The notes beneath the pieces were generated by a model. The model was not told the origin of the DNA and did not search any database. It saw only the letters and a program-made list of their open reading frames with translations. The translations under genes and the position numbers were made by a program. Below, piece after piece: positions 1 to 11,061 of a stretch of 64,000 bases of DNA. The stretch covers positions 163,856,290 through 163,920,289 of the forward strand of contig CM073885.1 in assembly GCA_037176705.1 (NCBI GenBank), read 5' to 3'. The DNA is from Molossus alvarezi. Taxonomy: Eukaryota; Chordata; Mammalia; Chiroptera; Molossidae. How positions within the stretch are numbered: the stretch's first letter is position 1; each line of letters begins with the position of its first letter.

Positions 1-139
1 ACATTGATTGGCCGCCTCCTGCATGCCCCCCACTGGGGATCAGGCCCACACCCTGGGCATGTGCCCTGACCTGGAATCGAACTGGCGACCTCTTGGTGCC
101 TGGGTCGAAGCTCAACCACAGAGCCACTGGGCTGGGCAA
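1..139 (-). mobile_element. Ves SINE, cut by window edge
   Basis: tRNA-derived bat SINE read on the minus strand. The reverse complement has the tRNA-like head with an RNA polymerase III B-box-like 'ggtcgccagttcgattcc', then the 'ggtcagggcacatgccc' body and the 'ccccagtgggg' block. This is the 'accaagaggtc' subtype. Its 3' tail lies outside the window. Confidence 0.85.
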
Positions 140-1560
140 CAAGATACTTCTTACTGCACCAAGTAAACTTAGTCATTTAAGTATTTTTTAAGGTAGTCCC
201 ACCAAAAAATTCAGGGAGCTTTTCTTTTCTACCCTACATACCAGGGTTTCCTTGTAGTTTATTTATTTATTTTTTTGGAGGACTTTTGGTGGATGAGTAA
301 ACAGCTTTGAGGATATTGCAGAAATTCCCCCAAATAAAAACTAATCTATGTATTGCATAGATTTCTCTGCAGATTCTTTTCTTTAGAACCTAAATGCAAT
401 TACCACACAGCATAATTTTAACCTATTCATCTGCAGTAAAAACTGTCTCTCCTGAGAAGTATGATGGATGTATCCTGTGATCATCCAGTTACTAGAATTG
501 TTTTACCTCAGTGATAATTTTATCATATTTCAAAATAACCAACTCAACATGGGGCATTATTTTAGTCTTTACTGACTCATAGACATATGAACTAGTGCCC
601 AGCTTCTACTTCTTCTATAACCTCCTCTTTCATAAGTGGGTGGGCTTAATTAATACAAGTTTGATGTAGGACAATTAACCTTTTACAAACATTTAAAATT
701 TAGGTTAAAGTCATTGGCTAGTGTGGAAAAAGAAACACTATAATGATGGGAAGCCTACACACAATTCAAAATTGAATATTTTTGGGAGGAACAGGTTGAA
801 GAAAGGAATTCTCTTTTCTGGTTAAATGGGAAATGCTTGAGAAGCAGCCAATGGCAATATCAGGTAGGCAGTGGAAAGAAAATATTTTTGTAACATGTAA
901 GTAACCTTAATCCTTCTCTCCTTGCCTCAAGGATGTGATCTCCTGCCTGGAATATCGCAAGTTCTTAGAAGTTTCAGTGCACACCCAAGGTAAGATGAGG
1001 GAAGCCTTTATCATGAAGGCCAAGATTGTATAGTTTTTTCTTCACTTTTTCTCTTATTCTCTCCTGTGCTACTAAAACATTACCATTTAGATAGTGTTTC
1101 CTGAGTGTGTGTGATCTGAATCTGACTGTGTGTGATAAATTCATGCCAATCATTAATTTAGGTAATTTTGGGACCTTCTGAATTGCTTCCTTAAAAAAGG
1201 GGAGGATGGTGGTGACATTCATTTACATTCATTCATGGTGACAGAAAAGTAAGATCACCATAGATTTTAAGCTATGTAAATCTGATTTCTTTTAGCATGT
1301 AATGAGGCTAAAATGGACTGATAACACATACGGTAAGATTTCACCTAATGTATTAAAGTAAAAAGTGGTTCATTTAGGGTGAAAGTGTATTGGATAAAAT
1401 GATTACATGGGGTTAGTTTGTTCATTTCTATACCCTTTTCCCTAAGGGCATTATTTCTGTAATTGAATGAGGCTGGATTGGGAAGGCCATCTGAATTTAT
1501 TTTATGCCAGTAAAGTTTATAGGTAAGTTCTATGCCCAGCAACTTATGCATACAAACTTA
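140..1560. other. Unique AT-rich intergenic DNA
   Basis: No gene, exon-like block or recognisable repeat seen. Short minus-strand open frames (for example 974-1222) have no recognisable product and no splice context. Confidence 0.5.
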
Positions 1561-1574
1561 GTGAGACCCATTGT

Positions 1575-2065
1575 GTAATTATCTGTTGCCATGCAACACA
1601 TTATCTCAGAACTTAATAGCTTAAAATAAATGTTTATCATAGTTTCTGAAGATCTGGAAGCCCAGAGTGCTTTAGGTGGGTGGTTCTGGCTCAGGGTCTC
1701 TCGTGAGGTTGTAGTCAAGCTTTTGGCTGTATCCCCATCTTGACTTTTGTTGAATGATCTTCTAAGCTCACTTACTTGGCTGTTAGCAAAGGGCTTCAGT
1801 TTTTCACTCTGTGGGAATGTCCATCAGGCTGCTCATGTCATGACAGCTGGCTTCTCCTTGAACGAGGGATTCCAGGGAGAGCTTTCACCCAAGATAAAGT
1901 GCAGACAAGTTAGGTGTGCTGTATTTGCTTAGTTCCACAGGCCAATCCTGTGATAGTGTGGGAGAGGTCTACTCTTGAGAGTGAATACCAGGAGGTGGGA
2001 TTCATTTGGGGCCATCTTGGAGGCTGGCTACCACTCCCATTTGTACACTGTTCCAACCTTTCCCC
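1575..2065 (+). repeat. Ancient LTR-type remnant (MaLR-like)
   Basis: The stretch reads like a common old mammalian LTR: 'cttaatagcttaaaataaa' near the start, 'tggctcagggtctctc' in the middle, and 'gaataccaggaggtggg' with 'gccatcttggaggctggctacca' at the end. Divergent, no TSD seen. Family naming is from memory and uncertain; 2066-2361 after it holds nothing recognised. Confidence 0.45.
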
Positions 2066-2450
2066 TGTATGATCTCAGACATTGTCCTGTTGCCTGTGGG
2101 TTAATTATTTGGCTCCAGGCTAAAGCCCAAACCTCCTACTTACATGCTAGATCAAAGCAATTCTTATTTATTCAAGGATATTATTCCAGCAAGTCTCCTT
2201 TTTGTCCTGGATTAAGTGGTCTATTTCTCTGGACCATTTCTACCAGCAAACAGACTGATTGTAATGTCACCTTTCACTAAAAATTTATCTTTTGAGTGTA
2301 CTTCCCCATCTGCTTATTTTAGTGCATATTTGTTTGTCATTACAGAAAATTTTCTCCACAGTTGTGCATATTTGCTGATGCCCATTCTCCTTTAAAACCA
2401 TTCTTGTCAAGGTCACCAATGAATTCCATAATATTTAATTCAGTGGTCAA

Positions 2451-2694
2451 TTTTTTTTTTATCCTCACCCATGGACATTTTTCCATTTTTTGTTCAGAGT
2501 GGGAGGGAGAGAGAGGAAGAGAGAGAGAGAGAAACATCGACGTGAAAGGGACACATCGAGTGGCTGCCACTCGTATGACCCAACCAGGCCCAGGGACAAC
2601 TGCAACTGAGATACGTGCCCTTAGTGGAAACCGAACCTGGGTCTCTCTGGACCACAGGTCAATGCTCTAACTGCTGAGCAAAACCGGCCAGGGC
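2451..2694 (-). mobile_element. Ves SINE with target-site duplication
   Basis: Full-length minus-strand Ves with a poly-T (tail) start, 'atcctcaccc' tail block, GA-rich stretch and the 'ccagagagacc' subtype head ending 'ggccagggc'. The TSD 'ttcagtggtcaa' is at 2439-2450 and again from 2695. It sits in L2 sequence. Confidence 0.9.
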
Positions 2695-3346
2695 TTCAGT
2701 GGTCAATTTTAAGTTTTTATTTTATTTGATCAATTGGTAGCATTTGTCAGAGTAATTCATTTCCACCTCATTTGGATTATAGGATGCTTCTCTTTTTTGA
2801 TTTTTTGCCTGCCCTTCCCAGCCACCCCCTATATGGCTATGGGTAACTGTTCCCTCTTCACATTCTTTTCTTGTTCCTTCACATTCCCCCTGATCTCTAA
2901 CCAGTGGAATGCCCCAGGGCTTGGATCTCAGATCTCTTTTTCTAAATGATATTATCCAGTTTTTGTTTTAAGTAATACTACATGCTGAAGACTCCAGCAT
3001 TTGTACAGCTTAGCTCAGACCTTTGCCTGAGCTCTGGTCTCACATATTGATCTGCTTAGCATTACCTCTATATGTCAGCCTTCTGTCCTCACATCCCAAA
3101 TCCGTCGACAAATCTTGTGTATCTTTAAGAGATTGATCTAAAATCTGACTCCTTGTTAGTACCTCAATTTTTTCATCCTGTCTGGCACTAACATGTCTTT
3201 TGTTTGTATTATTTCAGTAGCCTCTTAGCTTGTCTTTTTGCTTCCAGTATTATCCTCTGAAGTCTATTTCTTCACACAGCAACCAGAGTGATTCTATTGA
3301 AATGAAAGTCAGATCCTATCACTGCTCTTTTAAAACCTCCTAATGA

Positions 3347-3441
3347 GCCTTGGCCAGTTTGGCTCAGCGGTTGGAGCATCAGCCTGCAGACCAGAGAGTC
3401 CTTGGTTCGGTTTTTGCTAGGGGCACGTACCAAAAAAAACT
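3347..3441 (+). mobile_element. Short Ves SINE (tRNA-like head only)
   Basis: About 95 bp: the tRNA-like head from 'cttggccagtttggctcag' to 'gggcacgtacc', then directly an A-rich tail. The usual CT-rich body and 'cctcaggtgagga' tail are absent. Imperfect flanking repeats (aaaacctcctaatga / aaaaacctcccagtga) suggest it inserted in this short form. Confidence 0.75.
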
Positions 3442-3960
3442 AAAAACCTCCCAGTGACCTCTCATCACACTTACAGTAAAAACCAAAGAACACAGGGTGG
3501 CCTATATTGACCTACCTGACCTTGGTTCTCTTCCATTACAGTGAGCTCATTTTTTGCTTCTTTCCCTTGCCATTGGCTTGCCTATGTTAGCCTCTTCCAA
3601 TCCTTAAATGCATTAAGCATGCTCTAGTCTCAGAGCCTTTGTATTTGCTGCTTCCTCTGCTGTAGTGCTCTTTTCCATACAAATATCAACCTACTTCCAT
3701 ACATTTAGTATAACATTTGAAATTTTATATATGTACACATACATAATATATATTTAATATATAATGTTTCATATCTTTTATGATTTATTATAATGAAATA
3801 TATGTAATAACATATATATAATTTATATATATATAAAATTATTTTTCAATTACCTTACTGGAATGTCAGCTCCATGAAAAAGGGGGTCACAGCTGTATCC
3901 CCAGTACATAGACCAGTGCCTCGCATCTGATAGGTTCACAGATTTCTATTGTGAATGGTC

Positions 3961-4300
3961 TTCTACTCAAATTACTTCAAACACCACCTTGTTGCTCCCC
4001 CTCCTCCTTTCTCTGTGGTTAGGGAACTGTCAAAACTGTGCAAACTCCTTATCTTTCCATTTTATGTCATTTCTCAGTCTTTTGTGGACAGGGATATATT
4101 CTAATTCTACTGATTCCTTACGTTTTAGTTTTAGTTTACCCCAAAACATTACCAAACTTGTGTTTATGACCACAAAAAGAACCCCTTATGATGATCTTTC
4201 CATAAATAACAGTTTCTCCCTAATTTCCTTGAAAGAAAAAAGGTCCCTTTTCGCCTTATTTTATTTTTATTTTTGGACCCAGGAATTTCTTACAAGGAAT

Positions 4301-4332
<32 letters not shown>

Positions 4333-4766
4333 ATTTTTATTTTAGGATCAATTTGATGTACTGAAAAACATGATTTTCATCTTTTGGCTTCTTAACACTT
4401 ACTAAATGTGGGCATAAGCTATTTTAACCTTATCCTTATGCTTCTAAACTATATGTATACCTAAGTCTGCTCCTCATTTTATTCCTTAAATGTGTAAATC
4501 AATCAGCCAGTCATTTAAATAACACTGAATGATACAATTCTGAGAGGTTAGCTTAAGCATTACTATGGTATATATTATAAAACAAAATATGGATGATCTG
4601 AAGAAGTCTTAACAAGATTTTTCTTCTGGGAGCTTCCCAGTAGCAGGGATACTAATTATTTATCACAGAGCCTATCTGACCACTTTTGCAACCTTCAGTG
4701 TCCTTATAATTTGGCTGACTAATTTATCACTCAAACTGGGGTACTTTTTTTAAAGGCATTTATAAC
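3961..4766. other. No gene; TG microsatellite
   Basis: The only clear feature is a (TG)n run at about 4301-4332. The 118-codon plus-strand open frame at 3989-4345 runs through that microsatellite and is not credible as coding sequence. Confidence 0.6.
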
Positions 4767-5014
4767 TTTTTTTTTAATCCTCACCCAAGGATATTTTTCT
4801 ATTTATTTATTTATTTAGAGTGGGAGGGAGGGAGGTAGAGAGAAAGAAAACGTGATGTGAGAGAGACACATTGATTGGTTGCCTCCTGCACAACCCCAAC
4901 TGGAGCCAGGGATCAAACCCACAACCGAGGTACATGCCCTTGACTGGTAATTGAACCCACAACTCTTTGGCCTGAGGGCTGATGCTCTAACCACTGACCA
5001 AAACTGGCCAGGGC
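4767..5014 (-). mobile_element. Ves SINE
   Basis: Minus-strand copy with T-rich start, 'atcctcacccaagg' tail block, (ATTT)n stretch, GA-rich block, and a head ending 'ctggccagggc'. The head reads 'ccaaagagttgtgggttc' in sense, an intermediate subtype. No confident TSD. Confidence 0.85.
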
Positions 5015-5089
5015 AAATGGGGTAATTTTAAGAGTGAAAAATGAATCCTACTACACACCTAGGCTATATGCTATAGCCTGTTGTGCTAC

Positions 5090-5625
5090 AGGGGAGGAAA
5101 ATAATTTTCCCTCTACCCTCTGGATTCTTAGCTGAAATATCCCTCTAATAAAAGGCAGATTAACAGGAGAAAAACAAAACAAAACAAAAGTTTAATAGCC
5201 TGTATACCTCCTGTACATATGGGAGAGACCATGAAAACAGTAGCTTACCAGAGTGGCTGAAGACACCACCTTAAATATCACCTTTGCTGAGGACAAAAGA
5301 AGACTTTGGGAGTTGGGGAGTCAGTTATAGGAGGTTACCAGAAAAAGCACAAGCACAGTAAACAAGGGTAAAGTTGTTAGGCAGAGTTCAGTTCTAGTTT
5401 TCTGCATTGATTAGAGTTTCTAGAGATAAAGTCTCCTACGTCTTTCTGGTATAGCCAGGAGACACCCTTAACAATTGTAAATGTCTTTTGCAAGGAGAAA
5501 CTTCTACTTAGTTTTCAGTTTCTCTGAAGTCTGCTGTTTCTTACAATTAACCAGCCTTAAATAGTCCTTAGGCCAAGGAGACATATTTTAGAGTGACAAA
5601 TTCTGTTTTTCTATAGCTTCTGGGT
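5090..5625 (-). repeat. Probable old ERV LTR remnant
   Basis: The stretch resembles a dispersed mammalian LTR, from 'cagattaacaggagaaaaac' through 'ggtatagccaggagacaccc' to 'aggccaaggagacatatttt'. It lacks intact TG...CA ends, a TSD or a convincing TATA box, so family and orientation are tentative. Confidence 0.4.
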
Positions 5626-5929
5626 TACAAACATGTACAGCATATTACTATGCTGAATACTGTAGTTGTAACACAATGATAAATATTTATGTAATATGTA
5701 GCACTATGACATTACAACACCTATGATGTCAGTAGGCAATAGGAATTGTTTAATTCCATTAAAATCTTATAGGATGGTTATGTATATGCAGTCTGTGTTG
5801 ACTGAAATGTTATGTGGCACATGATTGCATAATTAACTTGGTCTTTGAAGTCCTTAGTATCAGAGATATGTCCACTCTGCAAGAAGTTTCCTTCCATCCC
5901 TGGGAAGGTATGCCTCCACTACAAATTTA

Positions 5930-6147
5930 TTTATTTATTTATTTTCTTTTATTCATTATAGAGAGGAAAGGAGAGGGAGAGAGAAATAGAAACATCGATG
6001 AGAGAGAACATCGATTGACGGTTTCCTGCATGCCCCTCACTGGGGATCAGGCCCACAACCTGGGCATGTGCCCTGACTGGGAATCAAACTGGTGACCTCT
6101 TGGGGCATGGGTCGATGCTCAGCCACTGAGCCATACCAGATGGGCAT
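5930..6147 (-). mobile_element. Ves SINE with TSD
   Basis: Minus-strand Ves of the 'accaagaggtc' subtype with the 'ccccagtgagg' block. The 13-bp TSD 'cactacaaattta' is at 5917-5929 and 6148-6160, giving exact ends. Confidence 0.9.
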
Positions 6148-6284
6148 CACTACAAATTTATAAATTGACCTCCTGATACTGGCCTCTCTTTGTTGGCTAG
6201 ATCAATTTGCATTGTTACCATAATTCTAATTACCTAACTCTTGTTACATGAATGAAGTCTGCTTAGGGGCTTTGAATTTAGTGT

Positions 6285-7002
6285 TGTTACAGGAAAGGGG
6301 ACCTGGCCCTGAGTGGGTCTGCCTAGGGTCGGCTGGTAGTGTTCTTGATTTTGTGCAGGAAAGATTTCACAATACACGTTCAGGAGATTTTTAGAGGACA
6401 TTTATTAAAGCTGGGAACAGTGAAACAAGGAAGGGCCTAGGATGGAAGAAGCAACAGGAAAGGGACTAGGTGGGGAAGTGAGCCTAGGCTGGGTTGCTTT
6501 GGCTCACTAAGAAGTCAGAGGAAAGAGGCCTTGGGGACAGGATCAGGGGGTAAGCCCAGGATGGGCTGCTGCTGCCCATTGCTTCCTGCTTGCAAACCTC
6601 CTGGGGTCCCTTAGAGTTTAGGAGATGCCTGTGGGAGTAGAATAGGGGGAAGGGAAAGGCACAGGCCTGCTTTAGGGAGGGAGAGGGCACACTGAGTCCT
6701 TTGTCTTGAGACTTTTATCTCCCTCTTGCAGGCAGGAATCTTAGTGGGGGTCTTAGGGGAGGGTTTTAGCAGAACATTCATCAGTTTTCCAAGTGTATTC
6801 TTTTAGGGTTGAGGTCTCAACTGACTGGTCAGTTCCAGGGCAGGGGTTCCTTAGTGCAGATAGTTCTGGTGTAGCCCACCTGATTTTGCTGCTTTTCTGG
6901 GCCTGAGGCTGATATACAACTGAGGTCTAGATGTTATCTCTAGGGAGGTGACCTGTATCTGGCTGTAAGTTGCTTGGCCAGTTTGTTAAGCTATCTGTCT
7001 CA
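6285..7002 (-). mobile_element. Probable class I solo LTR, ends uncertain
   Basis: Read on the minus strand, the block has a TATA-like 'gataaaagtctcaag' near 6715, an AATAAA near 6400 and about 110 bp of U5-like sequence ending 'cctgtaaca' at 6285. That order fits an LTR. The U3 start near 7002 ('tgagacagatagc') is a guess, because no matching TSD was found. The 68-codon minus frame inside (6484-6690) is LTR sequence. Confidence 0.45.
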
Positions 7003-7080
7003 GTTTTCTTATTTCATTTGTCCTGGTTTACTAGAGTGCCTTAGAAGTATCAGTTGCTGGGATGTGGGGGGTGGGCGGCT

Positions 7081-8224
7081 GGCATTTTTTCCTTTAATTG
7101 GGATATAATTTACATATTGTAAAATTCACTCTTTAGAGTTTGAAGCACACTTGTGATGGCATTGAGGGCCCGTTTGTGTAATCCAGGATATTCTCTCAAT
7201 CTCTAAACCTGTAACTTCATCACTGCAAGGATCCTTTTTTCAAATCAGGTAACATATACGTGTTTCAGGGATTAGGACCAAATTTTTTTTTTTTTATCCT
7301 CACCTGAGGACATTTTCCCATTTTTTGTTCAGATAGAGTGGGAGGGGGTGAGAGAGAGAGAGAGAAACATCGATGTGAGAGAGATACATCCAGTGGTTGC
7401 CACCCTCACAACCTCAACCTGGGCTGGGGACAAACTGCAACTGAGGTACGTGCCCTTAGCGAGAACCAAACCCGGGTCTCTCTGGACCACAGTCCGACAC
7501 TATAACCGCTGAACCAAACTGGCCAGGGCATTGGTGTGTTTTGGTTTAACGTACTTTGGCTCCCAATTCCTTTTCTCCCCTATCCCAGACAGTTATTTCT
7601 GTCTGTATGAATTTGCTTTTGCTAGATGTTTTATGTAAGTGGAATCATAAACTATGTGGACGTTTGTGTCTGGCTTTATTCACTTAGCATGTTTACAATG
7701 TTTATCCATATCATACATGTACCTGGTGCTTTATTAATTTTTATGGCTGAATAATATTCCATTGTATTATCACATTTGTTTATCCATCCATCAATTAATG
7801 AGCATTTGGATTGTTTATACTTTGTGGCTATTATGAATAATGATGCCTGAACATTGTTGTACATGTTTTTTGTGTGAATTTATGTTTTCAGTTCTTTGCA
7901 ATATGTACCTAGGAGTGAAATTGCTGGATTGTATGGTAACTCTATATTTAATTGTTGAGATATTGTTGACTTTTTTCCAAAGTGGCTGCCCCATTTTACA
8001 GCAATTGCACCAGCAGCATATGAGAGTTCCAAATTCTGTACATCTTCTGCAACACTTGTTATTGTTCCTCTTTTTGATTATAGCCAATAGTGGGTGTGGG
8101 TTGTATCTGATTGTGATTATTATTTACATTTCCCTAATGACTAATCATGTTGAGCATTATTTCTTGTGCTTATTGACTATGTATATATCTTCCTTGGAGA
8201 AATGTCTATTATCCTTTGCCCATT
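7081..8224 (-). repeat. Old L1 3' region, ORF2 C-terminus remnant
   Basis: Antisense L1: 'atggctgaataatattccat', 'taccta ggagtgaaattgctgg' and 'ttccaaagtggctgccccat' are hallmark L1 ORF2 C-terminal sequences read backwards. The Ves SINE at 7282-7529 splits it. Residual open frames at 7676-7864 and 7815-8087 (minus) show ORF2 end remnants such as MEYYSAIK, broken by stops and frameshifts. Confidence 0.75.
7282..7529 (-). mobile_element. Ves SINE inside old L1
   Basis: Full-length minus-strand copy: poly-T, 'atcctcacctgagg', 'ttgttcagatagagtggg', GA-rich block, 'acgtgcccttagcgag' and the head ending 'ggccagggc'. It lies within L1 3' sequence. Confidence 0.88.
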
Positions 8225-8740
8225 TTTTTAAAGAATTTTTTTTATTGTGCTGAAAACCTCATAACATAAAATTTACCTTCTTAACTATTTTTAAGTTTAA
8301 GTATATTCAGTGTTTTGAAACAGATCTCTAGAACTTTTTCATGTTACAAAATTGAAACTCTATACCCATTAAACAACAAACTCCTCTTTTTCTTCTCTCC
8401 CTAGATCCTGGTATCCATATACTACACTACTTTTTGTTTCTTTTCTGTTGCTTTGACTACTTTAGATACTTCATGTAAGTAGAATCATATAGTATTTGTC
8501 TTTTTTGTGCCTGGCTTATTCATTTACCACATGTCTTCAAGGTTCATGCATTTTGCAGCATATGACAAAATTTCCTTTTTATGGCTGAATAATATTTGTA
8601 TATATCACATTTGAAAAATTTATTCCTCAGTTAATGCACATTTGTATTGCGTCTACCTCTTTGTTATTGTGAATAGCACTGCTGTGATCATGGGTGTGCA
8701 AATAACTCTTGAAGATCCTGCTTTCATTTCTTTTAGATAT
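8225..8740 (-). repeat. Second old L1 3' fragment
   Basis: A second antisense L1 3' end abuts the first: 'cataacataaaatttacctt', 'gtaagtagaatcatatagta', 'tttatggctgaataatattt' and 'gtgaatagcactgctgtg'. Highly diverged, no open ORF2. Confidence 0.7.
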
Positions 8741-9881
8741 ATAGGGTGTCCTAAGAAAAATGTAGCAATGTTACTAGAACTCATTTCTTTCTTTTTTGTT
8801 TTTTTTAACAGCAAGAATTTGTCATAATTTGTGAGGCTGGGAAGTCGAAGATCAAGGTGTCGGCTGATTTGGTAGTTCTTGGTGGGTCAAACAATATATA
8901 TAAAGGCTCAATAGAGTATGTGGTAAGTAGGAAAAAATAGTAACTATGATAACAGTGGTTCTCACACTTCTGTTGTAAATGCTTTAATGGCAACATGAAC
9001 AGAGGAAGGGCACCTAACTCAAGTGCCAGGGGCAATGAAGACTGCCTTCCTGAAGAACCAGGAAGATGGATATCAATCAGACAGTGTCTAGAATGGTTGG
9101 AATTGAAACAAGAAGTGATTGGTCTCTCCTTCAGGTGTCTCATGGGACAAATCTAAAAGGCACATAAAAGCCTCAGCTGGTCAAGGCAAAACTAAAACTT
9201 TCAACCAGCTGGGCCAGAGAGCAGAGGAATGGCAGAGGGTAAAGCAGAGGTACTGAAAGTGGGTCACATAGGGCCTTCCTTTACTTTGAAGAATTTTAAT
9301 CAGGAGAGTGATGTGATGAAATTTTGTAAGGGTCACGCTGGCCACAATAGAGACAAGAATGGCTCAGAAGACACTAGACCAGAGGTGGGAACACCAGGTA
9401 GGAAGCTGTCATATTAACACAAATGAACAACAATAAGAACCCAAACTAAAGCAACAGTAGTGGTAGCAAAAGGAAGAGATTTGAGAGGTTTTAAAGAAAA
9501 GGGTAAGACTTAGAAGTTAATTGGATGTGAGATGCAAAGGCAAGGAGCAGGCCAGGATGACACCCAGATTTCTGGCTCAAGAAGAGGGATGGGTGGAAGG
9601 GCAGGCATAGCAGAGAAGGTGATGCATTCAGCCAGGGACATGTTGAGTTTGTGGTTCTTTATAAAATTCTCAGGATGAAACTTCTTACACTCAGAAAAGA
9701 TATAGGATTTTAAACTTATGGAGGGGATTCAAGAAATTACTTTATGTGTTGAAAACCCTTGATTTAAAGCTATCTTCTGAATCCATTTTTGTTGTGGTGG
9801 TTAAAGATTAGAACACTACAGACAGAATATATGGTTCTTCTAGAAGAGCAGTTTTCAATTTTATTAAAACAAATGACTCAC
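8741..9881. other. No gene; ancient repeat-like remnants
   Basis: About 9240-9660 has the feel of a very old dispersed repeat ('gagagtgatgtgatgaaattt', 'aggatgacacccagattt') that I cannot name. The 112-codon minus frame at 8805-9143 has no recognisable domain. Confidence 0.4.
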
Positions 9882-10041
9882 ATTCTGGCTGGTTTTTCTC
9901 GGTGGTTAGAGCGTCAACCTATGAACCAAAGAGTTGCGGGTTTGATTCTGGTCAAGGGCCTGTACCTCAGTTGCAGTTCGTCTTGGGCCCTGGTCGGGGT
10001 CATGCGGGAGGCAAACAATCGATGTTTCTCTCTCACATCAG

Positions 10042-10092
<51 letters not shown>

Positions 10093-10167
10093 ACTCCTCC
10101 TTCCCACTCTATCTGAAAATAAATAAAAAAATATCCTCAGGTAAAGATTTAAAAAAATAAAATAAAT
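9882..10167 (+). mobile_element. Ves SINE with TSD and long CT tract
   Basis: Plus-strand Ves of the 'accaaagagttgcgggtttg' subtype with an expanded (CT)n at about 10042-10089, then 'aaaaaatatcctcagg' and an A-rich tail. The 11-bp TSD 'aaatgactcac' is at 9871-9881 and 10168-10178. Open frames at 9789-10160 and 9902-10126 are readings of this SINE. Confidence 0.9.
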
Positions 10168-10435
10168 AAATGACTCACTTTAATGAAGAGACTAGTGACT
10201 TTAAGGTGTCTTACAATTCTAACACTATGATTCTGTTGTTCCAAAAAATAGCCATGAATCTGGAATTACCATTTGATGACAGTAAATTTGTGGCTTTAAA
10301 ACTTCCTTTGTGGGTATGTGGAATATATTTTTTTTAATGAAATCCCACTTTATAAAGCTGTGCAGCCCCAACATGCAGTGGCTATGCTTATGTAAAAAAA
10401 AAAAAAAAAAAGTAAAGATACAATCTACATTTAAC

Positions 10436-11061
10436 TCCTCTGGTCCCAACAGGCTGCAAACAACAGGAGAATCTTCCTGCCGTAGTAATCACGGTTTTCC
10501 AGCACTCCAGGGAACCCGTCACTGAGTGCCAACTTAATGCCGGGTCATCAGCCTTGAAGTTTTTGAACATGTCCGAGTTTAGCTGGTGGTACTGGAAGTA
10601 CTGGGCCAGGAGTCTAAAGGCACCTGCTTGGTGAAATTTCCTGGCTCGGAGAAATCTCAGGATGAAGGCATCAACTGTGTGTAAAAACCCAATGTCAGGC
10701 CTAGTGATGATCATGTCCCCTGACTTGCTGAATGTCCTGATGTAAAACATCTGGGTTTTCATTCAGTTCCAGGCACGCTTTCTCTATAGTCTCTGGACTG
10801 AGTCCAACCTGTAAATGGGTCATGTTGGCCAAATCTCCTTTCCAAGTGTTTAATTTCTGATATTTGGGAAGAAGAGAAACTGGTCCCATTCATGTGCTGG
10901 TCTGCTGAAACCCTGGCCCATTCAACAGTTGTTTTCCTACCAAGCTTCCACTGAAACAGACAGATCAAGGGTCCTCCTTCTGTCCCTGGAAAGCAGTGGG
11001 ACATCCAGGTCTTATGTGGTGGTAGCCCTCCACAAGAGATACCAAACCGAGGCCATTGCTC
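10436..11061 (-). pseudogene. CLVS1: Decayed, unprocessed CLVS1 (clavesin-1) exon
   Basis: The minus strand from ATG 10887-10889 encodes the N-terminus of clavesin-1, a SEC14/CRAL-TRIO lipid-binding protein of neuronal clathrin-coated vesicles (family knowledge). Visible matches include [25 protein letters not shown] and [15 protein letters not shown]. About 150 codons align, then similarity stops at a possible splice donor (10435/10434). Upstream of the ATG about 170 bp of 5'UTR-like sequence begins at 11061, right after a pyrimidine-rich tract ending in 'tttgcag', a convincing splice acceptor. There is no 3' poly-A tail, so this looks like a genomic exon copy, not a retrocopy. An extra base near 10726 and a missing base near 10552 shift the frame. 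Several conserved arginines are changed (CpG-type R to C/H), so it is not functional. CLVS1 fits better than CLVS2 because of the [10 protein letters not shown] start. Intron flanks were not compared with the true gene. Confidence 0.8.

Larger units (their letters stand above)
2362..3960 (+). repeat. L2 LINE remnant, interrupted by two Ves SINEs
   Basis: Divergent L2 sequence on the plus strand. Recognisable blocks include 'aaggtcaccaatgaattcc', 'aaccagagtgattctattg', 'tcagagcctttgtatttgctg' and the 3' end 'atgtcagctccatgaaaa ... agtgcctcgcatctgatagg'. Ves SINEs split it at 2451-2694 and 3347-3441. An AT-rich (TA)-like stretch at 3725-3840 lies near its end. No functional ORF remains. Confidence 0.65.

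Noticed and set aside
9902..10126. Possible tRNA genes or short genes at the Ves heads
   Set aside because: The tRNA-like A/B-box sequences belong to SINEs with A-rich tails and TSDs; no intact cloverleaf was recognised.
10388..10762. Functional SEC14-like gene on the minus strand
   Set aside because: The frame is shifted at two sites relative to clavesin-1, conserved arginines are lost and no further exons follow, so it is a pseudogene fragment.
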